DNA of 35,473 nt from an uncultured Anaerolineae bacterium (lineage in GTDB: Bacteria; Chloroflexota; Anaerolineae; J036; Brachytrichaceae). The stretch lies in assembly GCA_937927775.1 (NCBI GenBank), contig CALBEF010000134.1, positions 1-35,473 of the forward strand, read 5' to 3'. Position numbers and translations under genes: made by a program. Of this stretch, positions 16,905 through 25,300 are shown piece by piece. Positions within the stretch are counted from its first letter, which is position 1; each line of letters begins with the position of its first letter. The notes under the pieces are model-generated. The model did no database searches and was not told the origin of the DNA. It worked only from the letters and a program-made list of their open reading frames with translations.

Positions 16905-16911
16905 GCCGGCC

Positions 16912-17919
16912 ATGCATAATCCGATTCCTACACCGCCGGCCGTATCGGGCAATGGCTGGCGTGACTATGCCGCTCAATCGCGCGCGCGTTTCGATCTCGC
17001 GCAGTTGCTCGATCGCGGCCACAACTTGCGCGACGATGCCGGCTGGCTCGAAGCGCGCCTGGCCGACCCCGCCACCCTGTTCATTCCCGTCTGGCGGCTC
17101 GACAATCTGATCGTCGGCGATCCGCCGCGGCCGGCAACGCTTTCTGTTGCGGACATGGCCGACTGGTTGCCGAGGGCCGAGTCGGTCACGTTTCTGGGTG
17201 TGCGCGATGAGCGGGCCTGGTTCGCCGTTGGCATTCCCGACAGCGCCGTCGATCAACGGGCCGATACGGAAGTCGGCCCGCTGGCGGATCAGGGGCGCTG
17301 GACGAACCTGCGCGCCGTGGCCGACGCGCTCTTGGCGGAGGATTGGGGCGCGCTGGCCTATGCGCGGGCGATGGTGTACTGGCATCAGCGTTGCCGGTTT
17401 TGCAGCGATTGCGGCCATCCCACTGTCAGCGAACAAGCCGGCCATGTGCGGCGCTGCGCCAACGCGGCCTGTGGGCGTCAGCACTTCCCGCGCACCGACC
17501 CGGCCATCATCGTGCTGGTGGTGTCGCCTTCGGGCGAGCGGGCGTTGCTGGGCCGGCAACCGTCCTGGCCGGCCGGCCGCTACTCCACCCTCGCCGGCTT
17601 CATGGAGCCGGGCGAGAGCGTCGAACAGGCTGTCGCGCGTGAGGTGTACGAGGAGACTGGCGTCCGGCTGAGCGAGTTGCGCTACTTCGGCTCGCAGTCT
17701 TTCCCGTTTCCGGCTTCGCTGATGCTGGGCTTTCACGCCGAGGCGGCCACCAATCAAATCACCTTGCGCGATGGCGAACTGGCCGACGCGCGCTGGTTCA
17801 CGCGACAGGAGCTGCGGGCCGGGCTGGACGCCGGCACGCTCGGCTTGCCGCCGCGCTTTGCCATCTCGCATCAGTTGATCTCGGCCTGGTTCAACGCGGG
17901 GGAATGCGGCGTGTTGTAG
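16912..17919 (+). CDS. nudC: NAD(+)/NADH diphosphatase, Nudix family
   Basis: A 335-residue NudC-type hydrolase that cleaves NADH and NAD to NMN(H) and AMP and, in characterised homologues, removes NAD caps from RNA. The zinc ribbon ligands are C164, C167, C182 and C187. The Nudix box runs from G219 through E225, R233, E234, E237 and E238 to G240-V241. The NADH-family signature SQSFPFPAS is at 251-259. An N-terminal domain of about 150 residues is present, as in full-length NudC. It lies 199 bp after hoxH behind hairpins and probably has its own promoter. Its end overlaps a dioxygenase remnant in another frame. Confidence 0.93.
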   Translation: MHNPIPTPPAVSGNGWRDYAAQSRARFDLAQLLDRGHNLRDDAGWLEARLADPATLFIPVWRLDNLIVGDPPRPATLSVADMADWLPRAESVTFLGVRDERAWFAVGIPDSAVDQRADTEVGPLADQGRWTNLRAVADALLAEDWGALAYARAMVYWHQRCRFCSDCGHPTVSEQAGHVRRCANAACGRQHFPRTDPAIIVLVVSPSGERALLGRQPSWPAGRYSTLAGFMEPGESVEQAVAREVYEETGVRLSELRYFGSQSFPFPASLMLGFHAEAATNQITLRDGELADARWFTRQELRAGLDAGTLGLPPRFAISHQLISAWFNAGECGVL

Positions 17920-18173
17920 CCGGGCCTGCTGACGAAACGCCGTTCGAGCTGGGCGAGGTGAGCTATCACTACGGGTGGACGTTTCACCGCGCCTCGCCCA
18001 ACACCACAGGCCGGCCGCGCGCGGTGATGACCGTGATTTACATGGAGGACGGCATCCGGCTGATCGAGCCGCAGCGCAAAGCGCACGTGAACGACTGGAA
18101 CGCCTGGCTGCCTGGCGTCAAGGTCGGAGAGCCGGCCAACTCTCCCTTGAATCCTGTGCTATACCACGTGTAG
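17904..18173 (+). pseudogene. C-terminal remnant of a phytanoyl-CoA dioxygenase (PhyH) family gene
   Basis: The 89-codon frame matches only the C-terminal third of PhyH-type Fe(II)/2-oxoglutarate oxygenases: VSYHYGWTFHRASPNTTGRPR contains the distal iron-binding His and the 2-oxoglutarate-binding Arg, followed by MTVIYMEDG and a Trp-rich tail ending NPVLYHV. The N-terminal two thirds, with the HxD iron motif, are missing. The homology begins about 10 codons after the ATG, which itself lies inside the end of nudC. This looks like a deletion scar fused to the 3' end of nudC. A functional small protein is unlikely because the iron site is incomplete. Confidence 0.75.
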
Positions 18174-18180
18174 CACAGCC

Positions 18181-18729
18181 ATGGGAAACATTCTTGTACT
18201 CTACGACAGCAAAACCGGATATACCGCCAAAATGGCCCGCCACGTCGCCGAAGGCGCTTGCGCAGTGCCGGGCGTCGCGTTGCGGCTGAAATCGGTGGAC
18301 GAGGCCGGCCGAGACGACATTCTGTGGGCCGACGGCCTGGCTGTCGGCTCGCCCACCAATCTGGGGGTGATGTCCTGGAAGATGAAACGCTTCTGGGATG
18401 ATGTGTCGGATGGCGTGTGGGGCAAGGTGGACGGCAAGATTGCATGCGCCTTTTCGTCATCCGGCGGGTGGGGCGGCGGCAGCGAATTGACCTGCATGGC
18501 GCTGTTGACCGTGCTGATGAACTTTGGGTTCCTCGTATTTGGCGTGACGGACTACGTCGGCAGGCAGTTCACGTTGCATTACGGGGCTGTTGCCGCCGGC
18601 GAGCCGCGCGATGCGAAAGAGATCGCCGCCTGCCGCCGGCTGGGCAAGCGCCTGGCGCAATGGGTGGCGGGATACATCGATGGCCGGCGCGAGGCGTTGC
18701 CGGGGCCAATCGACACGCGCGGCGAGTGA
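18181..18729 (+). CDS. Flavodoxin-family protein (WrbA/FldA-like)
   Basis: A 182-residue FMN-binding electron carrier or quinone reductase. The phosphate-binding loop is YDSKTGYTAKMA at 8-19, the second FMN loop is GSPTNLGVMSWKMKRFWD, and the third is FSSSGGWGGGSELTCMALLTVLMNFG. The last is close to the flavodoxin and WrbA patterns, with GG in place of the usual HGG. It begins seven bases after the dioxygenase remnant and has no clear ribosome binding site. Electron carriage with the reductase or hydrogenase nearby is possible but not shown by the sequence. Confidence 0.85.
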   Translation: MGNILVLYDSKTGYTAKMARHVAEGACAVPGVALRLKSVDEAGRDDILWADGLAVGSPTNLGVMSWKMKRFWDDVSDGVWGKVDGKIACAFSSSGGWGGGSELTCMALLTVLMNFGFLVFGVTDYVGRQFTLHYGAVAAGEPRDAKEIAACRRLGKRLAQWVAGYIDGRREALPGPIDTRGE

Positions 18730-18740
18730 GAGATGGAGCT

Positions 18741-18781
18741 GTCCGACGCCTCTGAGGTGTTGGACGCCAGCCGATCTTTTT
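18741..18781 (+). terminator. Hairpin with T-run after the flavodoxin gene
   Basis: GTCCGACGCCT (18741-18751) pairs with AGGTGTTGGAC (18755-18765) over 11 positions, two of them G-U. A T-run follows about 10 bases later. It sits between convergent genes. Confidence 0.45.
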
Positions 18782-18802
18782 CCCACACCGGCTCGCCAGG
18801 CG

Positions 18803-19606
18803 CTATGCCAGGTGGTCTTCGGCGCTGTCTTCCGGCGCATAGCCCAGCGCATCCTTCGCGTGCTGGATGTCGACCAGGTTGTAGCGGTTGTTGGACTGGC
18901 CGAAGAACACGTCGAAGCGCAGGCTGTCGGGCGCGTTGACGCAGCGTTCGACCAGTTGCGCGATGTCGCGGTGGCTGCACCACAGGATGCGCGCGCGGGG
19001 GCCGGGCAGCCTGTCGTCCGATGTGACCCAGCCGATGCGCAGACAGATGCACGACAGGCCGTGCACGGTGGCATACATGCGCGCCAGCGACTCGCCGAAG
19101 ATCTTGCTGCACGCATAGTATGTGGTCGGCCACGCCGGCTGGTCGTGCCGCACCGGCGGGAAGTCTTCAGGCGTGATGTGCTCCAGCCCCTGCGCCAGGC
19201 TCGACTTGTACGGCTCAGTGCCCAGGTAGCCAAACACCACCATGTTGGTGCTGGCGTAAATCACCCGTTTGACGCCGGCCAGCCGGCTGGCCTCGAACAC
19301 GTTGTAGCTGCCGATGATGTTGCTGTTCAGCACGTTCTCCCAGGGCGCATTGCCATTTGGCTCGGCAGCCATGTGGATGACCACATCCATCCCTTCGACG
19401 GCGCGCTGCATGGCGGCGAAGTCGGTCAGGTCGGCCAGGCGCAACCGCTCCGGCGGGATGTCGGTATAGGCCATCGTCTCGGCGCGCGCCGACGCGCGGA
19501 GGCGGCGCGCAGACCCGTACACGTCGTAACGCTCTGGCTGCGCGGCCAGCCGCGCGTATACGATATTGCCGACCAGCCCGGTTGCGCCGGTGATGAGCAC
19601 TTTCAT
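18803..19606 (-). CDS. NAD-dependent epimerase/dehydratase, uronate-dehydrogenase-like
   Basis: A 267-residue extended short-chain dehydrogenase. The Rossmann motif is GATGLVG at 7-13. The HMAAEPNGNAPWENVLNSNI segment and YASTNMVVFG (S119) resemble uronate dehydrogenases. The catalytic pair is Y164 and K168 in YYACSK. Such enzymes oxidise galacturonate or glucuronate with NAD; the exact substrate here is not certain. It lies 66 bp after maeB on the same strand, so the two may share a transcript. No strong ribosome binding site precedes the ATG. The length fits the family. Confidence 0.85.
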   Translation of the reverse strand: MKVLITGATGLVGNIVYARLAAQPERYDVYGSARRLRASARAETMAYTDIPPERLRLADLTDFAAMQRAVEGMDVVIHMAAEPNGNAPWENVLNSNIIGSYNVFEASRLAGVKRVIYASTNMVVFGYLGTEPYKSSLAQGLEHITPEDFPPVRHDQPAWPTTYYACSKIFGESLARMYATVHGLSCICLRIGWVTSDDRLPGPRARILWCSHRDIAQLVERCVNAPDSLRFDVFFGQSNNRYNLVDIQHAKDALGYAPEDSAEDHLA

Positions 19607-19672
19607 CGAGAGATTTGCGGTGAAATCGTTTTGATCTGGAATTGCAACGGATACAGTTGATCGGGGCCGGCG

Positions 19673-21925
19673 CTACGCGCCGGATTCCTGCGCTTCCACG
19701 GCCGCGATGGCAGCCAGATTGACAATGTCCTTGACTTCGTCGCCGCGCTGCAACACGTAGGCCGGCTTGTTCAGGCCAACCACGATCGGGCCGACCACCT
19801 CGGCGTTGCCCAGCCGTTGCACCAGTTTGTAGCCGATATTGCCGGCTTCGAGGTTGGGGAAGATCAGCACGTTGGGCGGTTGGCGCAGGGCGCTGAACGG
19901 GTACGTGCCCTTGAGCAACTCGGGAACCAGCGCCGTGTCGGCCTGCATCTCGCCGTCCACGTCAAACTGCGGCGCGCGTCGCCGGATGATTTCCACCGCG
20001 CGGCGCACCTTGTCCGTGTGTGAATCGCGCACGCTGCCGAAGTTCGAGTAGCTCAGCATGGCAATGCTCGGCTCGACATCGAAATGGGTCGCCAGCCGCG
20101 CAGTCAGGATGGCAATCTCGGCCAGCTTTTCGGCGTCGGGATTGATGTTGATGGTGGTGTCGGCGAAGAACAGCACCCGGTTGCGCACGGTAACCATGTA
20201 CACGCCGGCGGCGGTGGTCCATTCCGGCGCGGTGCGGATGATCTGCAAAGCCGGGCGCAGGGCATCCGGGTAGTGAAAGCTCAGTCCTGTCAGCATGGCG
20301 TCCGCCTCGCCCAGTTCCACCATCACGGCAGCGTAGTAGTTCGGATCGCGGATGAGGTGGTCGGCCTCGCTCTGCGTCACGCCTTTGCGCGCGCGCAGAT
20401 CGAACAGGCGCCGGGTGTAGCGTTCGAGGTCGGGCGACCGGGCCGGATCGACAATCTCGACGCCGGCCAGATCGATGCGCGCGTCGTGCGCTCTGGCAAG
20501 GATGTTGACCCGGTTGCCCAGCAGCACCGGCGCAGCGATCTTCTCTTCGGCGATCTGCCGCGCGGCGCGGATGATGCGCTCGTTCTCGCCTTCCGCCAGC
20601 GCCAGTCGCTTCGGGCGCGCTCTGGCTTTGTTGAACACGATGCGCATCATTTCCTTTGACTTGCCCAGCCGGGCTTCGAGCTGTTCGCGGTAGCGGTCGA
20701 GGTCGATGTGGATGCGCGCCACGCCGCTGTCCATGGCGGCTTTGGCGATGGCCGGCGCCTCCCACAACAACACGCGCGGGTCCACCGGCTTGGGGATGAT
20801 GTAATCCGGCCCGAACTGGAGCGAGGACAACCCGTATGCCTTGACCACCGCTTCCGGCACATCTTCGCGCGCCAGGGCTGCCAGCGCGCGCGCGGCCGCC
20901 ACCTTCATCTCCTCGTTGATCTGGCGGGCGCGCACGTCGAGCGCGCCGCGAAAGATGAACGGGAACCCCAGCACGTTGTTGACCTGGTTGGGAAAGTCCG
21001 AGCGCCCGGTGGCGACGATCGCGTCGGGCCGGGCGGCTTTGGCTGTGTCGTAGGGGATCTCCGGGTCCGGGTTGGCGAGCGCAAAGATGATCGGCCGTTC
21101 GGCCATCGTCTTCACCATGTCCGGCGTGACGGCGTCTTTCACCGACAGCCCGACGAACACATCGGCGCCGGCCAGCGCTTCGGCCAGCGCGCGCAGCGAT
21201 GTGTCGGCGGCGAACGCTTCCTTTTGCGGCGTCATCCCCGCCGCGCGGCCGCGATAGATGACGCCTTTGCTGTCGCACATCAGAATGTTCTCGCGCCGCG
21301 CGCCCAGCTCCAGGTAAAAGCGGGCGCAGGCGATGGCCGACGCGCCGGCGCCGTTGAACACAATGCGCGCGTCTTCGATGCGTTTGCCCTGCAATTCCAG
21401 CGCGTTGAGCAGGCCGGCCCCGGAGATGATGGCCGTGCCGTGCTGGTCGTCGTGAAACACCGGGATGTTCATCTCGCGCTTGAGCGTCTCTTCGATGTAG
21501 AAGCACTCCGGCGCTTTGATGTCTTCGAGGTTGACGCCGCCAAAGGTCGGCTCGAGCAGCTTCACGGTTTGAATGATGAGATCGGGGTCATGGGTGTTGA
21601 TCTCGATGTCGATGGCGTTGACATCGGCGAAACGCTTGAACAGCAGGCCCTTGCCTTCCATGACCGGCTTGCCCGCCAGCGCGCCGATGTCGCCCAGGCC
21701 CAGCACAGCCGTGCCGTTGGTGACGACGGCGATGAAGTTGCCCTTGCCGGTGTACAAATAGGCGTCTTCGGGGTTTCGCTCGATGGCCAGGCATGGCTCG
21801 GCCACGCCGGGAGAATAAGCCAGCGACAGGTCGCGTTGTGTGGCCGAGGGCTTGGTCGGCACAATTTCCAGTTTGCCGGGCGGCGGGCTGCTGTGATAAT
21901 CCAGCGCCTCTTGTTTGAGAGTCAT
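19673..21925 (-). CDS. maeB: NADP-type malic enzyme with C-terminal phosphotransacetylase-like domain (MaeB)
   Basis: Oxidative decarboxylation of malate to pyruvate and CO2. The 750-residue size is that of MaeB. Visible motifs are [13 protein letters not shown] with the catalytic Tyr, [15 protein letters not shown] with the catalytic Lys, the metal site in FGGVNLEDI and [10 protein letters not shown], and the dinucleotide fold [12 protein letters not shown]. From about residue 430 a phosphotransacetylase-like domain follows; in MaeB it is regulatory and binds acetyl-CoA rather than catalysing transfer. I choose the ATG at 21925, since family homology begins there and CTGGAG precedes it by seven bases. 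The 64 extra in-frame codons upstream to 22117 look non-coding. Confidence 0.95.
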   Translation of the reverse strand: MTLKQEALDYHSSPPPGKLEIVPTKPSATQRDLSLAYSPGVAEPCLAIERNPEDAYLYTGKGNFIAVVTNGTAVLGLGDIGALAGKPVMEGKGLLFKRFADVNAIDIEINTHDPDLIIQTVKLLEPTFGGVNLEDIKAPECFYIEETLKREMNIPVFHDDQHGTAIISGAGLLNALELQGKRIEDARIVFNGAGASAIACARFYLELGARRENILMCDSKGVIYRGRAAGMTPQKEAFAADTSLRALAEALAGADVFVGLSVKDAVTPDMVKTMAERPIIFALANPDPEIPYDTAKAARPDAIVATGRSDFPNQVNNVLGFPFIFRGALDVRARQINEEMKVAAARALAALAREDVPEAVVKAYGLSSLQFGPDYIIPKPVDPRVLLWEAPAIAKAAMDSGVARIHIDLDRYREQLEARLGKSKEMMRIVFNKARARPKRLALAEGENERIIRAARQIAEEKIAAPVLLGNRVNILARAHDARIDLAGVEIVDPARSPDLERYTRRLFDLRARKGVTQSEADHLIRDPNYYAAVMVELGEADAMLTGLSFHYPDALRPALQIIRTAPEWTTAAGVYMVTVRNRVLFFADTTININPDAEKLAEIAILTARLATHFDVEPSIAMLSYSNFGSVRDSHTDKVRRAVEIIRRRAPQFDVDGEMQADTALVPELLKGTYPFSALRQPPNVLIFPNLEAGNIGYKLVQRLGNAEVVGPIVVGLNKPAYVLQRGDEVKDIVNLAAIAAVEAQESGA

Positions 21926-22316
21926 GCTGCGCTCCAGTTGATCTATGTGTTCGTTGCGCCATGTCGATTGCGCAACGGGGCGTATTGTAGTGCCCGATGC
22001 GACGTCGTGTCGTTGCGGCGAAAGGAGCGCGGTCAGCGCATCTGCGTCCCGCAATATGCGCGCAAACGGCGCGCGCCATGGCAGCCGGCGCGCATTCATG
22101 AGAGATGTGTTGAGCATGACTTTGCGATCGCTTGACAGCCGGCTCGCGGCTTCCTATACTCTCCCCCATTCTGCTGCCCTGGCCATGAACCAGCGTTTAC
22201 CCGGCTCAAAGGCAGCGCACTCAACCTTTTTTGTTGACGCGGTTTTCAGGGCGACGCCCCGTTGCGCCTGATGTCACCGCATTTAGCGCAAGCAGGAGAA
22301 AATCAAGGAGGTAATT
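21926..22316. other. Divergent intergenic region between maeB and the first subtilase
   Basis: No gene is seen here. On the maeB side there is an 8-bp inverted repeat (CGTTGCGC 21952-21959, complement 21970-21977) in the leader and a possible minus-strand -10 box TACAAT (plus coordinates 21984-21989) without a good -35. On the other side lie the strong promoter at 22132-22160, a leader of about 150 bases, and the ribosome binding site AAGGAGGT at 22305-22312. Confidence 0.5.
22132..22160 (+). promoter_or_regulatory. Consensus sigma70-type promoter of the first subtilase gene
   Basis: A perfect TTGACA (22132-22137), a 17-base spacer and TATACT (22155-22160), pointing toward the secreted subtilase. 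It predicts a start near 22167. Confidence 0.82.
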
Positions 22317-25300
22317 GTGAGCAGTAAAACGATGTGGCGCCGATTCGGCCTGTTCGTCGCGTTGACGATGACTGTCAACATGACGGCAACCACCGTCATC
22401 GCTCAGCCGAAGCCGGCGCGGCCCGATGTTGCATCCCCCATCGTAGCCCAGCAACCTCTGCCGGATGCCAGGAAATCGCTTGAACCTGTCACACCGGCCC
22501 CGGCGCCGACCGTTTCCCCGCAGCAGGCGCTGCGCAAGATGCACCCGAAACTACGAGAGCTGGCGCAGACGGCCGGCCCTGCCCTGCCCGACCAGGTCGG
22601 CGCTATGGCTGTTGCTTCCGGCAAGCCGATCATCATCCAGGTCAGCGCCGAAGCGGGCGCCGACCTGAGCGCCTATTTCGTAGACGGCAAGGTCATCGCC
22701 CGCCCGCCGCTGAGCAAAGGCGGCAGGAAAACGCAGACGTTCATCGGCTTCGCCCATCCGCATAGCCTGATGAAGATCGCCTCGCTCGGTCAGGTAGAGA
22801 ACATCCTGCCCATCGTCCTGGAGCGCAACGCCGAGCCGGACGCCTATCCGCCGGATCAGCCGCGCGAAACGCCAAAGAAGACCGCAACCGACTGGGCGCA
22901 ATTGCGCGCCAACGCCGACAAACTGCGCAAGGGCTGGCTGCCCTGGGATCAGGCGCGCGCGTTTGGCGATGGCCGGGCGCGCGTCCGGCCCATGGACTGG
23001 TTCGAGGTGCTGCCCGAGGGGCCGCATCAGGCCAAAGACGCCTGGGATCGGGGCTACACCGGCGAAGGCGTGAGCGTGGCCGTTTTGGACGACGGCATTG
23101 ACCCGGCCCACCCTGACCTGATCGGCACCCAGAAGATTTACTCCAGCACCGCCGCCCCGGCGTACAACGGCTGGCCATATGTCTTCAGCCCCATCTCGAT
23201 GCTGCTGTATGCCTTCGACTCTTTCTTTGGCATGACCTATATCCCGGATGGCTTTCCCGGCGCCCACTATGTGGACACCCGCGCCAAGCCGACCCTGACC
23301 CCGTGCGGGCCGGGCATTCTTTGCTTCCAGTATGACCCGTTGATTGACTACGGCACGCGCTACAGCCAGGTCTATGGCGTAGTGCCCACCTACGTTATCT
23401 CCGCCAGCATGACCAGGAGCGGCGTGATCCACGTCGGCACCCATCCCGATAACGACCTGCGCGATTTCCTGTGGGGCGAGAAAGTCATTGTCGTGGTGGC
23501 CGACCCCAACACCGCCGGCGTGTACGACACCGTCTACGTGGACCTGAACGCCGACCATGACCTGCGCGACGAAAAACCGCTCAGGCGGGCGGATGTCAAC
23601 AACCCGGCCACCTACAACGACATGATCGCCTACCGCGACGTGAACGGCGACGGCCTGGCCGATATCTCCGGCGGCATGGTCTACTTCATCGGCAATGGCG
23701 TTACGCCGATCCCTGCCTCAAACTGGTTGTATGGCGCTGCATTGGCGCCGGCGCCGGGCAACGGCGACCTGGTGGCAATCTCCGGCTCCACCTTTGACCG
23801 CGACTACAGCCACGGCACGCAGTGCGCCTCCAACATCGTCGGCCAGGGCGTGAGCGACGCCATGCTCCCCACCTTCTCTGACCTGCCCGGCACCGGCAAG
23901 CCGGCGGCTGCCGTTTACGGCATGGCCCCCGATGCAAAGGTGGTCAACGTCTCCGACATCTACTACAACTTCGACTCCTCGATCCTCGACGCGTACATCT
24001 TCACAGCGGTGGGCTACGACGCCTGCGACCAGACCGGCTTTAATGTGATCAGCAGCGGCGCCTGCACCGACACCGACGCTATCCAGATCAGCACCAACTC
24101 TTACGGCAACAGCGATGTGGACAACGACGGATGGGAGTATCCGGGGCAGGTGGTCTCTCAGGTGCAACGCGACTGGGCGCCCAACTTGCAGTTCCTCTTC
24201 TCGACTGGCAACGGCGCGCCGGCCTATGGCACCGTCGCCCCGCCCAGCCCCGACACGGGCATCGGCGTCGGCGCTTCCACCGAGTTCGGCTCCACCGGCT
24301 GGGACTCGATCAGCGAAACCACCCAGATCATGTCCAACGATGTGATCCCGTTCTCCAATCGCGGCCCCGGCTCGCGCGGCACGAACGGCGTGGACGTGGT
24401 GGCCGGCGGCGCTTACGCAGCCGGCGCCGAAGAGCTGAACTACTACAGCGTTTCCACGTGGGGCGCGCCCGACGGCAACAGCTCCTGGGCCTCGTGGGGC
24501 GGCACCAGCCGCTCGGCGCCGGTGGCCGGCGGCGTGCTGGCGCTGATCTATCAGGCTTATCGCGCCGCCAACGGTGACTGGCCCACCTACGACGTGGCCA
24601 AAGCCCTGCTGAAGTCCTCCGCCACCGATCTGAACTACGACACCTTCAGCCAGGGCGCCGGCTCGGTCAACGCCGACCGGGGCACCGCCGTGGCCGGCGG
24701 GCATTACGGCGTCCTTGCGCTGCCGGATGAGTGGGATGTGGGCGACTATCGCGGCAACAACTACCCCGCCTTTGCCCACATCGCCTATCCGAACGACACG
24801 TTCACCACCACCATCACGGTCGTCAACCCCAGCACGACGACCATCAACGTCACAGTCTCGGACGCCGAGTTGCGCCTGATCAACGCGCGCGAGTTCACCT
24901 TCACCATCACGCCGGCCATGGTGGCCGCCGAGAGCGCCTACGGCGCGGCCAACCGCGACAACTTCTTCAAGGCCTTTAACTTCTTCATCCCCATCACGGC
25001 TGTGGTTGGGATGGATCCCGCCTGGTACAACGTCCCGATCCCGGCCGGCGCCGATCTGATGATCGTCCGCCAGATCTACCCCTACAGCCAGTTCGACGTC
25101 AACGGCGACTACGCCTGGGACCAGCGCCTGAACCTGACCGTCTACAACTGGAAGGATGTCAACAACAACGGCATCGTCTGGGATGACAAGGACGGCAACG
25201 GGGTGGTGAACTTCATCAACGACCCGGCTACCTTCGGCCAGCAGGCCGATGGCGCGATTGAGCTGGCCTGGAACGACCCGCGCACCGAGCTGGATCGCGG

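Noticed and set aside
21926..22117. N-terminal 64-residue extension of MaeB
   Set aside because: It is Arg-rich and unlike the family, and a ribosome binding site sits before the internal ATG at 21925, where homology starts.
20708..22135. A 475-codon plus-strand frame opposite maeB
   Set aside because: No family resemblance, while the opposite strand encodes a complete MaeB with all motifs.
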